The notes: generated from the letters alone by a model not told the origin. Positions 7,725 through 16,696 are shown, counted from the first letter of the stretch. The stretch: DNA of 64,000 nucleotides from Streptomyces camelliae (GCF_027625935.1 NZ_CP115300.1:4464001-4528000), one strand, 5' to 3'. Translations and numbers: made by a program.

Positions 7725-9257
7725 CTAGGGCAGAACCATGGCCGGCATCGCACGGCCGTAGAGCTCGTCGAGCCCGATCAACAGCACTCCGCCTCGCTCG
7801 GCTTCGGCCCTGAGGGCGTCGCTGAAGCCGGCGGCGCTGAAGCACGCCAGTCCGCACCGCGTCGTGTCCATGCCTCGCCCGGCAAGGAGGTCCCTGGCCC
7901 GCATCAGCCGCTCCAGGTGACTCATCCCCATCACGGTGCCCCACTTCGCCTCGCCGAGCACGGTGACCGCAGGCCTACGCGAGCCGGATCCGGGTTCGAC
8001 CACGGCCACGTCGATCTGAATCTGCCGACGCTCCTTCGGGTCGGTGACCACCCCGCCGCCGACCTCGCCGAGTGATGTGCTGAGCAAGGAGCGCCCTGGT
8101 CCGAGCACGTACTCGCGGCACACAGCCTCGAAGTGCGGTCCGGCCACCTGCGCCGCGAAGCGCTCCGCCGATCTGGCCCACACCTCCGCGGCCTGGCCGC
8201 TTTCCAGTCGCGCCCAGGCCGGACGCATGACGGCCTCATAGAAGTTGATCAGCGGCTCCGTGATGCGGTACTGCGACTTTCCGGCCCGGAAGATGTCCGG
8301 CTCCCGTGCCAGCAAGTGGCTGTCTTCCAGGACGTTCAGCGGGTGCGAGATGTCGACGGACTTACGGCCGATGTAGCCGGCGATACCACCGCGGGTCCTG
8401 TTGCCCTGCGCCACAGCCGCGAGCACCGAGTGGTAGAGCGCGGTGTCACGGATGTCGGCCTCCTCGGCGAGCAGGTATCGCGCCTCCCGGAAGAGAGGGC
8501 TGAACGGCGACAGGACCGTACGGCACACCCAGTCGTCGAAGTCGTGCATACCTGCGGGGATGTCATCCGCCAGGAACTGGCGACGGTACGCGGGGGTGCC
8601 TCCGACTACGGCGTGCAGCCGAGCGGCGAGCGCCGGCGTATCGGCGACACTCCAGAAATCCGCCGCAGCCCGATACCCGAAGGGGCGTACGACGAGTTCG
8701 AGCTGAGCCCGGCCGCGCAGGGGAGCAGTACTGGCCAGCAGCCCGCCCATGACGGACATCGCCGAACCGCACAGAAGGAGCCGCATGCGGCTCTCCTCAA
8801 CCTGGAAGCGGTCGATCAGACGCTGAATGAGCGAGGGCAGTTCCGGGGCCACCTTGACCAGATACGGAAACTCGTCGATGACGACGAGGAAGGGGCGCTC
8901 CGGTCGCGTCCCGCCCGTCGTCCCGTTCTCGGGCGAGGCCAGGCCGAAGAGATAGGAGATCGCGTCGTCCCAGGTGTGGAAGGAGAACGCCACGGGCGAA
9001 CCGCTGTACTCGGCAAGAGCGGCACTGAACTGACGAAGGGATTCCGCCTCCGTCCCGGCGGTGGCCCCGAAATAGAAGCCACCGCACTGCTCGACGAGGG
9101 CTCGCAGGAGATAGGTCTTCCCCATGCGCCGCCTGCCGCTGACGATGCCGAGCATGGCGTGCGGCAAGGGCCGGTTCACGAAGGCGGCGAGCGCGTCCCA
9201 CTCACCGCCACGATCGAAGACGCGAGTCGGCTTCTCCGGTCTGGTGTCAGGTCGCAC
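7725..9257 (-). CDS. Archaeal-type ATPase with C-terminal DUF234/PD-(D/E)XK-like domain
   Basis: A 510-residue protein of the ATPase_2 group of P-loop NTPases. Walker A is G-R-R-R-M-G-K-T (41-48) and Walker B F-L-V-V-I-D-E-F (123-130). A winged-helix-like middle follows. The C-terminal region has I-D-V-A-V (Asp416) and G-E-A-K-W (Glu436, Lys438), a D-X19-E-x-K pattern typical of PD-(D/E)XK nuclease folds. It begins with GTG at 9257, with AGGGGA upstream. These proteins are often found in mobile and defence islands, but their targets are mostly unknown. Here it sits back to back with a pglX-type gene and a tiny membrane protein. Confidence 0.85.
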   Translation of the reverse strand: MRPDTRPEKPTRVFDRGGEWDALAAFVNRPLPHAMLGIVSGRRRMGKTYLLRALVEQCGGFYFGATAGTEAESLRQFSAALAEYSGSPVAFSFHTWDDAISYLFGLASPENGTTGGTRPERPFLVVIDEFPYLVKVAPELPSLIQRLIDRFQVEESRMRLLLCGSAMSVMGGLLASTAPLRGRAQLELVVRPFGYRAAADFWSVADTPALAARLHAVVGGTPAYRRQFLADDIPAGMHDFDDWVCRTVLSPFSPLFREARYLLAEEADIRDTALYHSVLAAVAQGNRTRGGIAGYIGRKSVDISHPLNVLEDSHLLAREPDIFRAGKSQYRITEPLINFYEAVMRPAWARLESGQAAEVWARSAERFAAQVAGPHFEAVCREYVLGPGRSLLSTSLGEVGGGVVTDPKERRQIQIDVAVVEPGSGSRRPAVTVLGEAKWGTVMGMSHLERLMRARDLLAGRGMDTTRCGLACFSAAGFSDALRAEAERGGVLLIGLDELYGRAMPAMVLP

Positions 9258-9282
9258 GGCGGAGTTCCCCTACCTTTAGAAG

Positions 9283-9308
9283 TACACCCCTAAGTACTAT
9301 ACCCCTAA
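9283..9308 (-). promoter_or_regulatory. Direct repeats and -10-like box before the ATPase gene
   Basis: TA-N-ACCCCTAA occurs at 9283-9293 and 9298-9308 (15-bp step). On the minus strand the linker reads TATAGT (9296-9301), close to the consensus -10, about 40 bases before the GTG at 9257. No convincing -35 is visible, so an activator or repressor bound at the repeats is plausible. Confidence 0.45.
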
Positions 9309-9331
9309 CAGTCACGCCGCTCGCTCCGTGA

Positions 9332-9547
9332 TCAACCATGCAGGAAGCCACCGATCGCAAGGCCGAGTGTGGCCACCCCGAGGAAGGCCGTTCCGCCCGC
9401 AGCGAGCGCTCGCGTCACTCGATCTCCGGTGGAGCGCCCGCTCTGTGCCACCCAGAAAACACAAGCCACCACGCCGGCGACGACGGCCGCACCGAGCAAC
9501 ACGACCGCCACCCATACCAGCTTGAGCCCCCCGCTTTCCCCACCCAT
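9332..9547 (-). CDS. Small two-helix membrane protein
   Basis: A 71-residue hydrophobic protein. Two membrane segments (about 9-33 and 48-70) are separated by a short basic loop with S-G-R-S-T-G-D-R. An AGGGAGGG-type ribosome site lies upstream of the ATG at 9547. It lies just upstream of, and in the same direction as, the ATPase gene; the two are 74 bases apart, so a shared role is possible. I recognise no family. Confidence 0.6.
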   Translation of the reverse strand: MGGESGGLKLVWVAVVLLGAAVVAGVVACVFWVAQSGRSTGDRVTRALAAGGTAFLGVATLGLAIGGFLHG

Positions 9548-9700
9548 GGACCCTCACCCTCCCTGGAGGACGGCCGGCCGTCGCGACCGGTCACCGTCAG
9601 GGACGGGAGCGTAGCCCAGCATCACAACACTCTCCAAGTTTTATGACTCTCCCAATGATAAAGTCGTCTCGGAACACGCCGAGCGACTGGGAAGGGGCAC

Positions 9701-12700
9701 ATGCCCGCCGAGAACGACCTGGCCGGCGACCTGCTGCGACTCACCGCCCGAATCGAGGCGGACCTGCGCACGCGCCTGCCCGCCGACCCGGCCGATCAGA
9801 AGCTGCGCGACGAGTACGAGACCGCCAGGCTCGTCGGACTGGCATCGGCGACGTGGGAGGTCTGGCGGGACGCCTGGGTCTCCCAGGTGGCAAGCGCATG
9901 GGTGCTCGCGACCGTGCTGATCCGGTTCTGCGAGGACAACGAACTGCTGGACGTTTCCTTCGCCCGCTCCCGGGCGGTCACCAGTGACCTCGTGGTCCAC
10001 GCCGTCGATCGGCTCCGCGCGCATCCCGTCGCGGCGACGGTGTTCAGCCCGGCCAGTCATCCCCTGTGGCACATGACCCTCAGTGATGACGCCTGCCAAG
10101 AGCTGCTCTCCTTCTGGCGCCGTCGGACCTCTGACGGGGCTCTGCTGCATGACTTCACCGACGCCTCACGCTCCACGGAGTTCCTGGCCGATCTCCACTC
10201 CGCGCTCAATGAGCGGGCGCGCAGGTCGTACGGCCAGGTCCGCACCCCTGCGTTCGTCGTCGATCTCATCCACGACCTTGTGCTGGAACCGGCTCTGGCC
10301 GAACGCGCATCCGACGCAGAAGGCCTCTCGGCCCTCCGATTGCTCGACCCGGCGTGCGGCTCGGGCGCATTCCTGCTCGACGCCTACGAGCGGCTGTTCC
10401 GACGTTGGTCCGAGATCAGGCCGGAAATGAGCCCGTGGCAGCGGGCGGCACGCGCCCTGCGATCGGTCCACGGCTGTGACATCGACCCGTGTGCCGTGAG
10501 CACGACCAGGTTCCGTCTGTTGATGGCCGCCATGAACAGCACGGGGGCGCGGCGACTCGACGAGGTCCCCGACCTGCCGCTGGTCGTCGCGACCGGCGAC
10601 GCCCTTCTGTACGGCCGCTCCGCCCGCCCGGGTCCGGCGCCCGCCGGACAGTCGGTCCCCTCCGAATTCGACGAGTACAGCGCACGGCACGGGCTACTGC
10701 ACCCCGCGTCCTACGACGTGGTGTCCACCAATCCGCCCTACGTCTCCGTCGCGGACAAGGCTCTTGCCGCGACGTACCGCGACCTCTACGAGAGCTGCAC
10801 CGGAGCCTACGCGCTGCCAGTCCCTTTCACGGAGCTCGCTTTCGAACTCGTACGGGCGGACGAACCAGCGGGCCGCGTCGGTCTCCTGACCTCCAACGCC
10901 TTCATGAAGCGCGAGTTCGGACGGAACCTCGTCGAACGCGTCCTGTCCAGAGTGGAGATCACCCACGTCATCGACATGTCCGGGGCGTACATCCCCGGTC
11001 ACGGAACCCCGACCGCGGTCCTCGTGGGCCTGGGCCGGGTGCCGGATCCCGGTTCGCCCGTCCACCTGGTCGTGGGCCGTCGAGGCGAACCCGCGCTACC
11101 GGAGCGGCCCGAGGACGGACTCGTCTGGCGGTCGCTTCGGGACCTGGCCTTCACAGCCGGGTCAGCGAACCAGTGGGCGGAGTCCTACCTTGAGGACCGC
11201 GAGCAACTGAGCGTCTTCCCCTGGAGCCTCACGCCATCAGGGGCACGCGAGGTGCTGCACCGGATGGAGAGGGGCGAACGGCTGGGCGACCACGTCGTAC
11301 GCATCGGGTACGCCGCCAACACTGGTTCCGACGACCTCTTCTGCGCCACCGCCCGTACCTTCCGGCGGTACGGAGCCGAGGAGTCCGCCACCGTGCCCGT
11401 GCTGACCGGCTCCGAAGTACGGGATTGGTCGGCGATCCCAGAGTCCATGGCATTCTTTCCCCGTACGGACCATCGCTTCGAACCCATCGTCGATCTACGA
11501 CAGTTTCCGGGACACCACCGGCGTCTGTGGCCGTACCGGACCGTGCTGTCGAAGCGGAAGGGCGCGAAGAAGACCTCGCCCTGGTACGACTGGCACCACA
11601 TCGCGTCCACCGGGGACGCGCATCCGTGGTCCCTCGTGTTTCCCTGGGTGGCCACCCACCCGCACTTCAGCCTGCTCCGGGATTCTGCAGTCCCTCTGAA
11701 CTCGGCACCAGTGATCAAGCTGCCGAAAAGTGCCTCGGCAGAATCCCACCTCGGCCTCCTGGGTGCCCTTAACAGCTCAGCCGCGAGTTTCTGGCTCAAG
11801 CAGATGAGCCAGAGCAAGGGGCAGTCGCGCGTGGATCAGCTGCGGGGCGCCGAGGCAGATGGGGAGGCCTGGGCGAAGATCTACGAGTTCACCTCGACAC
11901 GGCTCCTCGACCTTCCGCTTCCCACCGAGTTCCCCCTCGCCGAGGCCAGCGAGCTGGACCGCCTGGCGGCCGAGTCACAGCGCGTCCTGCACGAGCTCGC
12001 CGACCCGGACACCCAGATCACCTCCGCGCTCCTCGACTCCGCCCATGACCGCTGGCAGTCCCTCAGATCGCGGATGATCGCCATTCAGGAGGAGCTCGAC
12101 TGGACGGCGTACGCCCACTACGGTCTGCTGCCCGACCATGAGGAACTGACGGTCCCCCTGGATGACATACCCGCCCTTGACGTGGGGGAGCGGTCCTTCG
12201 AGATCCTGCTTGCCCGCCGCGTCGCAGGAGGCGAGGCGGACACGCGATGGTTCGCACGCCACGCGGCAATGCCGGTGACCGAACTCCCCCGGCACTGGCC
12301 GTCGGCGTACCGGGACGTGGTGCAACGCCGGATGAACGCCATCGAGAAGAACATCTCGCTGGCCGTACTGGAACAGCCCGAGTACAAGCGCCGCTGGGTC
12401 GCCGAACCATGGGAACTCAGGATCGCCTCCCTGCTCCGGCAACGCCTGCTCGACCACTGTGAGGCACCTCATCTGTGGTACGAGACATCCCCGGAGGGGA
12501 GCCGGTGGCCCGTACTCCGGACGGTACGCGAATTGGTCGCGATGCTGAGCCGCAATGCCGACTTCACCACGCTGGCGGCGGCCTACGCCCCTTCCAGGTC
12601 CATGGCCGACGTGCTGATGGAGTTGCTCGCCGACGAGCACGTACCCCAGGCTGCGTCCCTCCGGTACAAGCCCTCAGGCCTCGCCAAGCGACGTGTCTGG

Positions 12701-13180
12701 CAAGGCGTGTGGGAGGCTCAACGCCGCGAGGACCAAGCGAGGCTTGTGCACGCCGAACGGGGCCACTCGATCCCGGTCCCGCCGCGATACGCGTCTACCG
12801 ACTTCCTCAGACCCTCGTACTGGAGGCACAGGGGCAAATTCGACGTACCGGGCGAGCGTTTCGTTTCGTTCCCGTCATCGGCCTCACCCTTGTCCCTGTC
12901 CACGCCGATCGGTTGGGCGGGCTGGACCGCCGGTGAGCGAGCCACCGTGGTACTCGGCCTCCTCGAAGCCGAGCACCACGCCCATGCACAGCGCCCGGAG
13001 TCTTCCATGCCGTTGTTCGGAGCACTCGCGGAACTGCTCCCTTGGGTCACAGAACCCATGGGGGACTCGCTTCGACGCGCGTACGACGAAAACCTCTCCC
13101 GGATGGGCCTGTCCGCTGCGGACGTGGATGCCTGGCGTCCCCCCGCCCCGCGGCGAGGCAGGCCCCGCAAGGCCGTCTAG
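9701..13180 (+). CDS. pglX: BREX-2/Pgl-type adenine-specific DNA methyltransferase (solitary PglX)
   Basis: A 1159-residue class I N6-adenine methyltransferase. The N-terminal A-T-W-E-V-W-R-D region with F-C-E-D-N (about 50-81) is typical of PglX. A Y-G-Q-V-R-T-P segment (177-183) precedes AdoMet motif I D-P-A-C-G-S-G-A-F (216-224) and catalytic N-P-P-Y (344-347). The long C-terminal half ends with the PglX-like G-W-A-G-W element (about 1085) and an R-G-R-P-R-K tail. PglX marks host DNA in phage-growth-limitation/BREX-2 systems and is reported to be toxic without PglZ. None of pglW, pglY or pglZ is in this window. GGGAAGGGGCAC precedes the ATG. No long G-tract of the phase-variable kind is seen. 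Its stop shares CTAG with the convergent nucleoside hydrolase stop. Confidence 0.8.
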   Translation: MPAENDLAGDLLRLTARIEADLRTRLPADPADQKLRDEYETARLVGLASATWEVWRDAWVSQVASAWVLATVLIRFCEDNELLDVSFARSRAVTSDLVVHAVDRLRAHPVAATVFSPASHPLWHMTLSDDACQELLSFWRRRTSDGALLHDFTDASRSTEFLADLHSALNERARRSYGQVRTPAFVVDLIHDLVLEPALAERASDAEGLSALRLLDPACGSGAFLLDAYERLFRRWSEIRPEMSPWQRAARALRSVHGCDIDPCAVSTTRFRLLMAAMNSTGARRLDEVPDLPLVVATGDALLYGRSARPGPAPAGQSVPSEFDEYSARHGLLHPASYDVVSTNPPYVSVADKALAATYRDLYESCTGAYALPVPFTELAFELVRADEPAGRVGLLTSNAFMKREFGRNLVERVLSRVEITHVIDMSGAYIPGHGTPTAVLVGLGRVPDPGSPVHLVVGRRGEPALPERPEDGLVWRSLRDLAFTAGSANQWAESYLEDREQLSVFPWSLTPSGAREVLHRMERGERLGDHVVRIGYAANTGSDDLFCATARTFRRYGAEESATVPVLTGSEVRDWSAIPESMAFFPRTDHRFEPIVDLRQFPGHHRRLWPYRTVLSKRKGAKKTSPWYDWHHIASTGDAHPWSLVFPWVATHPHFSLLRDSAVPLNSAPVIKLPKSASAESHLGLLGALNSSAASFWLKQMSQSKGQSRVDQLRGAEADGEAWAKIYEFTSTRLLDLPLPTEFPLAEASELDRLAAESQRVLHELADPDTQITSALLDSAHDRWQSLRSRMIAIQEELDWTAYAHYGLLPDHEELTVPLDDIPALDVGERSFEILLARRVAGGEADTRWFARHAAMPVTELPRHWPSAYRDVVQRRMNAIEKNISLAVLEQPEYKRRWVAEPWELRIASLLRQRLLDHCEAPHLWYETSPEGSRWPVLRTVRELVAMLSRNADFTTLAAAYAPSRSMADVLMELLADEHVPQAASLRYKPSGLAKRRVWQGVWEAQRREDQARLVHAERGHSIPVPPRYASTDFLRPSYWRHRGKFDVPGERFVSFPSSASPLSLSTPIGWAGWTAGERATVVLGLLEAEHHAHAQRPESSMPLFGALAELLPWVTEPMGDSLRRAYDENLSRMGLSAADVDAWRPPAPRRGRPRKAV

Positions 13181-14163
13181 GAGGACGGCGTCCGGGAGGC
13201 CGCCTCCACCGTCTCCAGGTACAGCTTCACGTACCGCTCCACGTCCACCTCCAACGCCACGTCCACCAGGGCCCGTTCGCGACTGCCCTCGTGGATCTCG
13301 TACTCGCCGGCGCGGGGCCGGCGGTCGACCACCGTCTGGCCGCGGGTCGGGCCGGCGTCCAGGGAGACCTCGACCGGCAGCAGGCGGGTGGTGAGGCCGC
13401 CGGGGTCGGCCACCGCGCACACCGCGCCCGCGTCGCCGAGCCCGCCCGCCTCCTCCGCCTCCGGCTCCTCACCGATCGCGGTCGGCCGGTGCGCGAGGAG
13501 GTCGCCGGCCAGCCGGGTGCCGGGGTCGGCGCTCGCGCGCAGCCGGTGCACGTCCGGGGTGTCCACGACGACCTGCATGAAGACGTCGAGCCCGTACATC
13601 GTGATCGGCACCCCGGCCGTGAGCAGGATCGCCGCCGCCTCCGGGTCGTGCCAGACGTTGAACTCGGCGACCGGCGTGGCGTTCCCGCTGCCCACGGCCC
13701 CGCCCATGAAGACGATCCGCTCGATGTTGCGGGTCACCTCCGGGTGGGTGCGCAGGAGCAGGGCGATGTTCGTCAGGGGCGCGGTCGGGATGAGCGTGAC
13801 CGGGCGCGGGGAGGCGAGGATCTCGCGGCGCAGCAGGGCTACGGCGTCCAGCTCGGACGCCGTCCGCTTCGGCGCGGGCAGGCCCAGGTCGCCCATGCCG
13901 TCGGCGCCGTGCACATGCTGGGCCGAGCGGGCCGGCTCGATCAGCGGGCGGGCGGCGCCCCGGCCCACCGGGATGTCGGGGGCGCCCGCCTGCTCCAGCA
14001 CGGTCAGGGTGTTGCGGACCACGCCGTCGACGTCCGTGTTCCCGGCCACGCAGGTCACCGCGCGCAGGTCGATCCCGGGGTGGCGTACGGCGAAGAGCAG
14101 GGCGAGGGCGTCGTCGACACCCGTGTCGCAGTCGATGATCACGGGAATGGGCTGACCGGTCAC
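13177..14163 (-). CDS. Inosine/uridine-preferring nucleoside hydrolase
   Basis: A 328-residue cytoplasmic enzyme that hydrolyses the N-glycosidic bond of ribonucleosides. The hallmark calcium-binding D-C-D-T-G-V-D-D-A is at residues 10-18. Further family blocks are P-T-A-P-L-T-N-I-A and V-F-M-G-G-A, and F-N-V-W-H-D-P-E-A-A supplies more calcium/ribose contacts. GTG at 14163 is preceded by GGAAGGAG; the longer frame to 14340 overlaps the next gene and is rejected. A nucleoside salvage role is likely. It is convergent with pglX (4-bp overlap) and co-directional with the ThrRS paralogue upstream, 31 bases away. Confidence 0.93.
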   Translation of the reverse strand: MTGQPIPVIIDCDTGVDDALALLFAVRHPGIDLRAVTCVAGNTDVDGVVRNTLTVLEQAGAPDIPVGRGAARPLIEPARSAQHVHGADGMGDLGLPAPKRTASELDAVALLRREILASPRPVTLIPTAPLTNIALLLRTHPEVTRNIERIVFMGGAVGSGNATPVAEFNVWHDPEAAAILLTAGVPITMYGLDVFMQVVVDTPDVHRLRASADPGTRLAGDLLAHRPTAIGEEPEAEEAGGLGDAGAVCAVADPGGLTTRLLPVEVSLDAGPTRGQTVVDRRPRAGEYEIHEGSRERALVDVALEVDVERYVKLYLETVEAASRTPSS

Positions 14164-14194
14164 AGCGGACTCCTTCCGTCGAATCGACCCTAGA

Positions 14195-15448
14195 TCACAC
14201 CGGTCGGTCCCACAGAGCGATTCCGCGTCGGGCGACCCGGTCCGCGATCCGGCGCAGCAGCTCCGGCACCGGCAGCTCCCCGGGCCGCCGGCCGTCCCGC
14301 AGCCGTACGGCGGCCCGGCCCTCCGCCGCCTCCCGGGCACCGATGACCACCTGGTACGGCACCAGCCGCGCGGCCCGGATCCGGGCGCCCAGGGAGCCGT
14401 CCTCGGGCCCGGCGAGCTCGGCCCGCAGGCCCCGCTCCACGGCTTCGCGGACGACGGCCGCCGCCTGCTCGACCTGCTCCTCGCTCACCGGCAGAACGAC
14501 CACCTGCACCGGCGCCAGCCAGGCCGGGAAGGCGCCCCGGTGGGCCTCGATGAGATGGGCGACGGCCCGCTCGACGCTGCCGATGATGCTGCGGTGCACC
14601 ATCACCGGCCGGTGTTTCGCGCCGTCGGCACCGATGTAGTGCAGATCGAAGCGGGCCGGCTGGTGGAAGTCGATCTGCACGGTGGACAGGGTGGACTCGC
14701 GACCGGCCGGATCCGCGATCTGTACGTCGATCTTGGGCCCGTAGAAGGCCGCCTCGCCCTCCGCCTCCTCGTAGTCGATGCCGGACTCCTCCAGCACCTC
14801 CCGCAGCAGCGCGGTCGCCCGCCGCCACAGTTCCGGGTCGGCGACGTACTTGCCGCCCTCCCCGGGCAGCGACAGCCGGTGCCGTACGGCCTCGATGCCG
14901 AGGTCGGCGTAGGCACGGGCGATCAGCTCCAGCGCGCCCCGCGCCTCCTGCACCGCCTGCTCCAGGGTGCAGAAGATGTGGGCGTCGTTGAGCTGGATGG
15001 CGCGGACACGGGTCAGCCCGCCGAGGACACCGGACAGTTCGGCGCGGTACATGCTTCCCAACTCGGCGATACGGAGCGGCAGTTCACGGTAACTGTGGGA
15101 GCGGGAGCGATAGATCAGGGCGTGATGGGGGCAGAGACTGGGCCGCAGCACGATCTCTTCCGATTCCTCCGCCCCGAGCCGCATGGCCGGATACATGTCG
15201 TCCCGGTAATGCCCCCAGTGCCCGGAGATCTCGTAGAGCTCCCGCTTGCCGAGCGCGGGCGAGTACACGTGCCGGTACCCGGCCCGGCGTTCGGCCTCGC
15301 GGATGTACTCCTCCAGGGTGTGCCGGAGGACCGCGCCGTCCGGCAGCCAGTACGGCAGCCCGGCCCCCATCAGCGGGTCGGTGTCGAACAGACCGAGCTC
15401 GCGGCCGAGGCGGCGGTGGTCGGGAAGCTCGAGGATCGAGTCGTTCAC
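14195..15448 (-). CDS. Threonyl-tRNA synthetase paralogue without TGS/editing domains
   Basis: A 417-residue class II synthetase core. Normal ThrRS is about 650 residues; here the N-terminal TGS and editing domains are absent. The three zinc ligands of the active site are recognisable: Cys in L-C-P-H-H, His in N-D-A-H-I-F-C, and His in M-V-H-R-S. Motif 3 (G-S-V-E-R) and the C-terminal anticodon-binding domain (about 315-417) are also present. It starts at GTG 15448 with GAGAGGAA upstream. It should charge tRNA-Thr without hydrolytic proofreading. A Thr-rich leader peptide and hairpin upstream predict induction when Thr-tRNA is scarce. A role as back-up or inhibitor-resistant enzyme is inference. 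Confidence 0.88.
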   Translation of the reverse strand: MNDSILELPDHRRLGRELGLFDTDPLMGAGLPYWLPDGAVLRHTLEEYIREAERRAGYRHVYSPALGKRELYEISGHWGHYRDDMYPAMRLGAEESEEIVLRPSLCPHHALIYRSRSHSYRELPLRIAELGSMYRAELSGVLGGLTRVRAIQLNDAHIFCTLEQAVQEARGALELIARAYADLGIEAVRHRLSLPGEGGKYVADPELWRRATALLREVLEESGIDYEEAEGEAAFYGPKIDVQIADPAGRESTLSTVQIDFHQPARFDLHYIGADGAKHRPVMVHRSIIGSVERAVAHLIEAHRGAFPAWLAPVQVVVLPVSEEQVEQAAAVVREAVERGLRAELAGPEDGSLGARIRAARLVPYQVVIGAREAAEGRAAVRLRDGRRPGELPVPELLRRIADRVARRGIALWDRPV

Positions 15449-15504
15449 GGTGGGTTCCTCTCGCGAAGGGGGCGAGGGGGCGAGGCACCGGGACGCGGGA
15501 ACGC

Positions 15505-15536
15505 CGAAGCCCCGGGGCACTCGCCCCAGGGCTTCG
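15505..15536 (-). terminator. Attenuator hairpin of the ThrRS paralogue
   Basis: On the minus strand CGAAGCCC-T-GGGGC pairs with GCCCC-G-GGGCTTCG across a GAGT loop, nearly continuous with one G-U type pair in the stem. It begins 14 bases after the stop of the Thr-rich leader peptide and 57 bases before the synthetase start. The stem is very GC-rich and has no U-tract, as is common in Streptomyces. Confidence 0.75.
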
Positions 15537-15550
15537 ATGCTGGTCAGGTG

Positions 15551-15613
15551 TCAGCGCGCCGGGACGGTCTCCGGCGTCGTCGTGCTACGAGGGCACTGCT
15601 GGGCGCGCTGCAT
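15551..15613 (-). CDS. Threonine leader peptide (attenuation)
   Basis: ATG at 15613 to TGA at 15551 encodes 20 residues ending R-S-T-T-T-P-E-T-V-P-A-R. Four Thr occur in seven codons, three of them consecutive ACG. Ribosome stalling at these codons when Thr-tRNA is low would favour an antiterminator over the hairpin at 15505-15536. No Shine-Dalgarno is visible. A -10 box ends six bases before the ATG, so the transcript is probably leaderless. The peptide-hairpin-ThrRS order makes the function clear. Confidence 0.78.
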   Translation of the reverse strand: MQRAQQCPRSTTTPETVPAR

Positions 15614-15619
15614 ACGGCG

Positions 15620-15625
15620 ACCGTA
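15620..15625 (-). promoter_or_regulatory. -10 box of the leaderless leader-peptide transcript
   Basis: On the minus strand TACGGT (TANNNT) is followed by six bases and the ATG at 15613, which places transcription initiation at or next to the A of the start codon. No clear -35 is seen. Confidence 0.5.
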
Positions 15626-15789
15626 GCAACCCCCTCAGCCGCGGGGCGACGCATTTTCCCCGAGCCCCTCACCCGGCCCCTCACCCGTACGGCCCGGAGC
15701 GCTGGTGAGGCGGGCGGGGCGGTGATCCCGTGAGAACAGGCACCCACCGCACCGGCCCGCAGTCGACCCGCAGTCCAGGAGGCAGCCCG

Positions 15790-16629
15790 ATGCCGTCGAA
15801 GACCCCGATGCCGTCGAAGACCTCGCTGGCCGCACTGACCTCGCTGATCGACGCGATACGCTCCCGCCGCCGGCTCCAGCTGACCCTCATAGCCCTCGGT
15901 CTCATCGCGATGGGCGGCTGCGCGGCCCTCGGCCTGAAGCACCCGGCGACCGCGCCGCAGCCCCTCCCCACGATCGACAAGCCGACCCCGATACCGCGGG
16001 CCTCCGGCCGGGCGAACGGTGCCACGCTCACCGACGAGCAGGCGCAGGCCGCCCTCCTCACCCAGACGGACCTCGGCGCCCCCTGGACGGCGACCCGCGG
16101 GGCGGCCACCTGGCGGGACGGCATGCTGAAGGCGACCAGCACGGCGGCGGAGTGCGGGCGCCTGATGGAGACGCTCTACACCGACGCCCTCCTCGGCGGC
16201 CCTCCCCGCGCCACGATCAGCCTGGACGACGCCGACACCGACGCCCAGTTCCGCTACCAGATCGGCGCCCGCCGCCCCGCCGACGTCGACGCGGACCTCG
16301 CCTGGCTGAAGACGCTGCCGGTGCAGTGCGCCCGCTTCACGGCCAAGACCGACAACGGCCTGGTGGAGGACGTCCGGGTCAACGAGGCCCCCCTGCCGAA
16401 TGTCGGTGACGCCCGCCAGGGCCTGCACATCACCATCGCCACCACGACGTCCGACGGCCGGGACCACCTCCTCACCCTGGACCTGGCCGCCGTCCGCGTC
16501 GGCCAGGACGCCTTCGCCTTCACCAACGCCGGCCTGGGGAACGTACCGAACGACGCGACCCAGGCCGCCGTCCAGGTGGGGGCGCTGCGGCTGGCGGATG
16601 TGCGGAGGCAGGGCAGGGCGCAGGTCTGA
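15790..16629 (+). CDS. Putative lipoprotein with PknH_C-like sensor domain
   Basis: A 279-residue protein. A basic N-terminal stretch (R-S-R-R-R) precedes a hydrophobic segment ending in A-M-G-G-C (Cys near residue 40), a plausible though late lipobox. The extracytoplasmic part begins with a Pro-rich linker and then L-T-D-E-Q-A-Q-A-A-L-L. Two Cys, one in A-E-C-G-R and one in V-Q-C-A-R, could form the disulfide seen in PknH_C-like sensor domains. AGGAGG at 15777-15782 fixes the ATG at 15790 rather than 15730. Ligand and partner are unknown. Confidence 0.7.
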   Translation: MPSKTPMPSKTSLAALTSLIDAIRSRRRLQLTLIALGLIAMGGCAALGLKHPATAPQPLPTIDKPTPIPRASGRANGATLTDEQAQAALLTQTDLGAPWTATRGAATWRDGMLKATSTAAECGRLMETLYTDALLGGPPRATISLDDADTDAQFRYQIGARRPADVDADLAWLKTLPVQCARFTAKTDNGLVEDVRVNEAPLPNVGDARQGLHITIATTTSDGRDHLLTLDLAAVRVGQDAFAFTNAGLGNVPNDATQAAVQVGALRLADVRRQGRAQV

Positions 16630-16696
16630 CCCTGGCCGTCGGAGTTCCGGCTTCGCTTCAGCGAGGCGCTCGGCGGACGACCAGGTCGAGCCCGGC

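Noticed and set aside
9701..13180. Phase-variable G-tract in pglX as in S. coelicolor
   Set aside because: I found no long homopolymer in the gene, so slipped-strand switching is not supported here.
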